Positions 51,785 through 55,002 of a stretch of 55,002 nucleotides of DNA are shown in pieces. The DNA comes from Bordetella parapertussis (GTDB lineage: Bacteria; Bacteroidota; Bacteroidia; Chitinophagales; Chitinophagaceae). Positions within the stretch are counted from its first letter, which is position 1; every line of letters begins with the position of its first letter. The notes under the pieces were generated by a model that saw nothing but the letters and a program-made list of their open reading frames with translations, was not told the DNA's origin and ran no database searches. The stretch lies in NCBI GenBank assembly GCA_943331005.2, contig CALQJX020000026.1, positions 1-55,002 on the forward strand. Reading direction: 5' to 3'. The translations under genes and the position numbers were made by a program.

Positions 51785-52162
51785 ATGAAAAAGCTGATCA
51801 CTACCTGCGCCCTGTTTGCCGCAGCAACAATGGTATCTTTCGCGCAGTCAAAAGCAACATCAAAAACAACTGCACCATCAAATAACACTGCTGCTACAAG
51901 AACTACAGGTGCAACACCTGAGCAGATAGCTGACAGGTATTCTAAAACAATGCAGGCACAGCTGGGTCTGAACGCTGCTGAAACAAAGGGTGTTTATGAA
52001 GCAGAACTTTCGCTTCAGAAAGATCTGAAACAGGCTAAAGAAACAGGTTTTGAGCCAGGTCCAGGCCAGACAATGCAGATGAAGATGACCAAGGATCAGC
52101 GTATACAGAGCGTACTGACTGCTGAGCATTTCGCTAAGTATCAGGCTATGCAGAGCAAATAA
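51785..52162 (+). CDS. Small exported protein of unknown function
   Basis: The 125-residue product has a signal peptide (residues 1-20, ending VSFAQ), a Thr/Ala/Asn-rich linker (22-45) and a helical domain (46-125; LGLNAAETKGVYEAELSLQK, MKMTKDQRIQSVLTAEHFAKY). The pattern of a helical repeat with LTAEHFAKYQAMQ recalls Spy/CpxP-like periplasmic chaperone domains, but without the LTxxQ motif. TTACTTTG at 51712-51719 is a near -7 match. A terminator follows. Confidence 0.75.
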   Translation: MKKLITTCALFAAATMVSFAQSKATSKTTAPSNNTAATRTTGATPEQIADRYSKTMQAQLGLNAAETKGVYEAELSLQKDLKQAKETGFEPGPGQTMQMKMTKDQRIQSVLTAEHFAKYQAMQSK

Positions 52163-52185
52163 TAATAACAACTTATGTATACAGG

Positions 52186-52207
52186 AGCCCGGGCGAAAGT
52201 CCGGGCT
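52186..52207 (+). terminator. Terminator after the small exported protein gene
   Basis: A 9-bp stem AGCCCGGGC/GTCCGGGCT with a GAAA tetraloop is followed by TACTTATTTAT. Confidence 0.8.
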
Positions 52208-52272
52208 TACTTATTTATACCCTTCTGCGGGTAGTGTTCCATACTTTAGGCTGCTATTTGCAATTGTATTTT

Positions 52273-52280
52273 TACATTTG
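52273..52280 (+). promoter_or_regulatory. -7 element of the Ldh-family gene
   Basis: TACATTTG matches TAnnTTTG and would give a leader of only a few bases before the ATG at 52289. Confidence 0.5.
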
Positions 52281-52288
52281 AGCTCTAT

Positions 52289-53380
52289 ATGTCATACTGC
52301 TATACTTACGAAGACCTGTCAGGTTTTACCCGGAACGTGTTTCTGAAAATGGGCTGCACAGAAGCTGCCGCCGAACTCGCTGCAAAAGTGCTGCTTTCTG
52401 CCGACCTGCGCGGCATAGACAGTCATGGTGTGGCGAGGCTGACAGGGTATGTGCGCCTGTGGGAAGCAGGGCGGATCAACGCCACTCCCGACATACGTAT
52501 AGTACACGAAAGCCCATCGACCGCAGTTGTGGACGGAGGAGCAGGACTGGGGCTGGTAGTAGCACCCTATGCCATGCAGGTGGCGATAGACAAGGCGAAA
52601 GTGGCAGGTACGGGCTGGGTAAGTGTGCGTAACAGTAATCACTTCGGGATAGCAGGCTACCATGCCATGATGGCGCTGGAGCATGATATGATAGGCATAT
52701 CTATGACCAATGCCAGCGCACTGGTGGCACCTACCTTTTCTATAGAGCGGATGCTGGGTACCAACCCGATAGCAGTAGCCATACCGGCAGGACAACAGCC
52801 TGCATTTGTAGCAGACTTTGCCACCACCACTGCAGCCAACGGCAAGCTGGAGATACTGCAACGCAAGAACGGCGATGCCCCTATAGGCTGGGTGCAGGAC
52901 AAAGATGGCAATGAAACGACCGATGCCAATGCCCTGAAGAAGCAAGGTGCCTTGCTGCCACTGGGTAGCGACAGAGAGCATGGCAGCCATAAGGGCTATG
53001 CACTGGGCAGTATAGTAGATATATTCTCGGCAGTGATGAGCGGCGCCAGTTATGGTCCGTGGGCTCCACCCTTCCCCGCCTATGTGCCGATGCCGGAAAA
53101 TATGCCCGGACAAGGACTTGGGCATTTCTTTGGTGCAATGCGCATAGACGCTTTCAGGACGGCTGAAGAATTTAAAGAACATATGGATAACTGGATCACC
53201 AGATTCAGGAGTGCGACACCGGCACCCGGACATGAGCAAGTGCTGATACCCGGCGACCCTGAAAGAGAGATGGAAGCAATAAGGGTAACAGAAGGCATAC
53301 CTGTAGTGCCCAGCGTAGTAGAAGAACTGCGTATGCTGGCAGCCAAACTGAGCATTGAGCACAGTGGTTTTCTGATGTGA
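52289..53380 (+). CDS. Malate/L-lactate dehydrogenase family (Ldh2) oxidoreductase
   Basis: The 363-residue NAD(P)-dependent enzyme of the Ldh_2 fold, unrelated to classical lactate dehydrogenase, shows ADLRGIDSHGVARL (about 46-59; catalytic His in SHG), SNHFGIAGYHAMMA, GTNPIAVAIPA, DFATT and HGSHKGYALG. Substrates in the family include malate, sulfolactate, ureidoglycolate and 2,3-diketogulonate; this one is not assigned. Confidence 0.92.
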   Translation: MSYCYTYEDLSGFTRNVFLKMGCTEAAAELAAKVLLSADLRGIDSHGVARLTGYVRLWEAGRINATPDIRIVHESPSTAVVDGGAGLGLVVAPYAMQVAIDKAKVAGTGWVSVRNSNHFGIAGYHAMMALEHDMIGISMTNASALVAPTFSIERMLGTNPIAVAIPAGQQPAFVADFATTTAANGKLEILQRKNGDAPIGWVQDKDGNETTDANALKKQGALLPLGSDREHGSHKGYALGSIVDIFSAVMSGASYGPWAPPFPAYVPMPENMPGQGLGHFFGAMRIDAFRTAEEFKEHMDNWITRFRSATPAPGHEQVLIPGDPEREMEAIRVTEGIPVVPSVVEELRMLAAKLSIEHSGFLM

Positions 53381-53416
53381 TCGTAACATAGAAATAGTAC
53401 GTAACTTACTTTTAAA

Positions 53417-55002
53417 ATGATCTTTATGAGGGTGACCGCCTTGCTGCTGTGCTCGTTAATGCCGCTATTTGCCCATGCACAAAGTGCAGACGAACCCCAC
53501 TATCCGAAGGACTACTTTCGCAATCCGCTGAACATACCTATACTGCTGGCAGGTAACTTCGGCGAATGCCGGACAGGCCATTTTCATAGCGGAGTAGATA
53601 TAAAAACACAAGGCAAGGAAAACCTGCCGGTACATGCAGCCGGAGATGGATACATATCGAGGATAAAGACAGAAAAAGGCGGCTTTGGCCATGCGATATA
53701 TATAACACACCCGAACGGGTACACCTCCCTATATGCCCACCTGAACAACTTTACCCCCGAGCTGCAACGACACCTAAGAAAACAGCAATATGAAAAGAAG
53801 CGCTGGGACCTGGACCTGAGTTTTGCGTCAGATAAGTTCCCCGTGAAGAAGGGCGATCTGATTGCCTACTCTGGTAACACAGGTGCTTCATCGGCACCTC
53901 ATCTGCACTTTGAGATAAGGGACAGCAAATCGGAACATCCGCTGAACCCACAACTCTTCGGGCTAAAGGTAACAGACAATACCCCACCCGTTGCGACAGA
54001 ACTGGTGTTTTACAGAGGTAATGTTTATGACCGTGACCTTGTTTCTTATACACTTGCCAAAAACGGCAAAACCTACAAACCAACGCGATCCGGCAATGCT
54101 AACTACAGTATAATCGCTGACACCATAGAAGTGCCGGAAGGTATGACCGGTGTGGGCATAAACGCTGACGACTATATGGAAGGCAGCGAGAACACCATTA
54201 CCTTCTACACAGCCAAGGTGGCACTTGATGAACAACTGCAGTGTATAGTGCGGATGGATGATATTGGCTATGACGTATCGAGATACATGCATGCCTATAC
54301 CGACTACTATGCAAAGCAAGTGTACAAAAAATGGATACAATGCCTCTTCAGGGTGCCGGGCAACAAACTACCTGCAGTATATGCTGCGGTAAACAAAAAT
54401 GCCGGCAGACTGGAACTGAAGGGCAGTGAGGCGCATTTGCTGACCGTGGAACTGAAAGACAACAATGGCAATACTACCCTGGTAAGTACCTACATAAAAC
54501 CCAAAGCAACAGCACCGGTAAGTAAAAATGAAAACAGGTGCACCCCGTTCTACCATGAACGCAGCAATGAATTTACGGGTGCCAATATCAGCTTTACGCT
54601 GGATGAGCGAGAGCTGTATGATGATATATGCTTTACCAGTGAACAGATACCAGACGACCTTTCGGACAAGTTCAGGCTGCACTATCCCTACATACCATTG
54701 CACCATTACTTTGACCTGATGATACGCCCTAACAAGTCTATACCGCAGTCGCTGAAATCTAAGATAGTGCTTATGTACAGCGATGGCAAGGACGAAGATG
54801 GCAAGGCAGCACAACCGGCAGACAAGGGCTGGTATAAAGCTAATGTGCGCAACTTCGGCACTTACTGGCTAGCAATAGACACAACGGCACCCAATATAGT
54901 ATCTATGCAGCGGAATGGTGCCAACATGGCCAAAGCTTCGCAGCTGGCATTTACCGTGAAGGATGCCGTAACCTCTGTAAAGGCCTATAGCGGCATGCTG
55001 GA
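53417..55002 (+). CDS. M23 family metallopeptidase, exported, truncated by window edge
   Basis: The frame is open to the last base, so at least 528 residues are present and the C-terminus is missing. It starts MIFMRVTALL with a signal peptide ending FAHAQ. An ATG at 53426 is an alternative start. The M23 (LytM) domain (about 45-185) has the zinc ligands in GHFHSGVDI (His57, Asp61) and HLHFEIRD. A large extracellular region of beta-rich segments follows. The arrangement of M23 first and long beta tail is common in Bacteroidota. It should cleave peptidoglycan cross-bridges or act as a regulator if its ligands are partial. Confidence 0.9.
   Translation, partial: MIFMRVTALLLCSLMPLFAHAQSADEPHYPKDYFRNPLNIPILLAGNFGECRTGHFHSGVDIKTQGKENLPVHAAGDGYISRIKTEKGGFGHAIYITHPNGYTSLYAHLNNFTPELQRHLRKQQYEKKRWDLDLSFASDKFPVKKGDLIAYSGNTGASSAPHLHFEIRDSKSEHPLNPQLFGLKVTDNTPPVATELVFYRGNVYDRDLVSYTLAKNGKTYKPTRSGNANYSIIADTIEVPEGMTGVGINADDYMEGSENTITFYTAKVALDEQLQCIVRMDDIGYDVSRYMHAYTDYYAKQVYKKWIQCLFRVPGNKLPAVYAAVNKNAGRLELKGSEAHLLTVELKDNNGNTTLVSTYIKPKATAPVSKNENRCTPFYHERSNEFTGANISFTLDERELYDDICFTSEQIPDDLSDKFRLHYPYIPLHHYFDLMIRPNKSIPQSLKSKIVLMYSDGKDEDGKAAQPADKGWYKANVRNFGTYWLAIDTTAPNIVSMQRNGANMAKASQLAFTVKDAVTSVKAYSGML

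Noticed and set aside
52319..53389. Long open frame of 356 codons on the minus strand opposite the Ldh-family gene
   Set aside because: The plus-strand frame has clear Ldh_2 motifs; the minus frame is Cys/His/Tyr-rich with no domain and is a shadow of codon bias.
1..55002. CRISPR arrays, rRNA genes, intact insertion sequences
   Set aside because: Reading the window I saw no regularly spaced direct repeats, no rRNA sequence and no intact transposase. The only mobile trace is the recombinase remnant at the left edge.

Overview
This 55 kb window is ordinary chromosome from a member of the Bacteroidota, most probably a Chitinophagaceae-like soil or freshwater bacterium; the family assignment is inference. 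The clues are promoters with the Bacteroidota -7 element TAnnTTTG, the near absence of Shine-Dalgarno sites, a fused CcoNO cbb3 oxidase, single-haem CcoP, ribosomal protein THX, a fused E1 alpha/beta dehydrogenase, a DUF3810 protein, and moderate-to-low GC.

Layout. Bases 1-1200 are the wreck of a mobile element: a nested inverted repeat and two fragments of a large serine recombinase, abutting the 3' end of tRNA-Leu(GAG). Bases 1336-8960 carry housekeeping and small metabolic genes (hemJ, L,D-transpeptidase, rimM-trmD, FAH hydrolase, thioesterase, YigZ). Bases 8980-18206 form a microaerobic respiration block: a PAS histidine kinase, a receiver-CRP/FNR fusion regulator and the cbb3 oxidase operon ccoS-ccoNO-ccoQ-ccoP-ccoG-ccoH-safE, all on the minus strand. 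Bases 18349-27115 hold a VTT membrane protein, a CoA-transferase/acetyl-CoA hydrolase, an E2 acyltransferase, tatA, a lytic transglycosylase, PEP synthase and an SDR. Bases 27232-28599 are a decayed ECF sigma/anti-sigma pair. The rest (28648-55002) mixes envelope genes (epimerase, glycosyltransferases, acyltransferase, NamZ-like muramidase, M23 peptidase), nucleotide and translation genes (tmk, gmk, trpS, yebC, rsmG, thx), the fused E1 dehydrogenase, a TMTC-like TPR membrane protein and several unknown exported proteins.

The most interesting signal is regulatory. A 12-bp FNR-type palindrome TGAT-N4-ATCA lies upstream of ccoS, the CoA-transferase gene and ppsA. In each case its centre is 54-55 bp from a -7-like element, the geometry of a class I CRP/FNR activator site. 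A one-mismatch copy precedes the kinase-regulator pair. The encoded receiver-CRP protein keeps the Glu and Arg of the FNR recognition helix but has no Fe-S cysteine cluster, and the first PAS domain of the kinase has a His aligning with the haem ligand of FixL. I infer that this pair is a compact FixL/FixJ/FixK-like circuit with the regulator functions merged in one protein, coupling cbb3 respiration to acetyl-CoA/acetate and PEP metabolism. The sites and their spacing are visible in the sequence; the wiring is inference.
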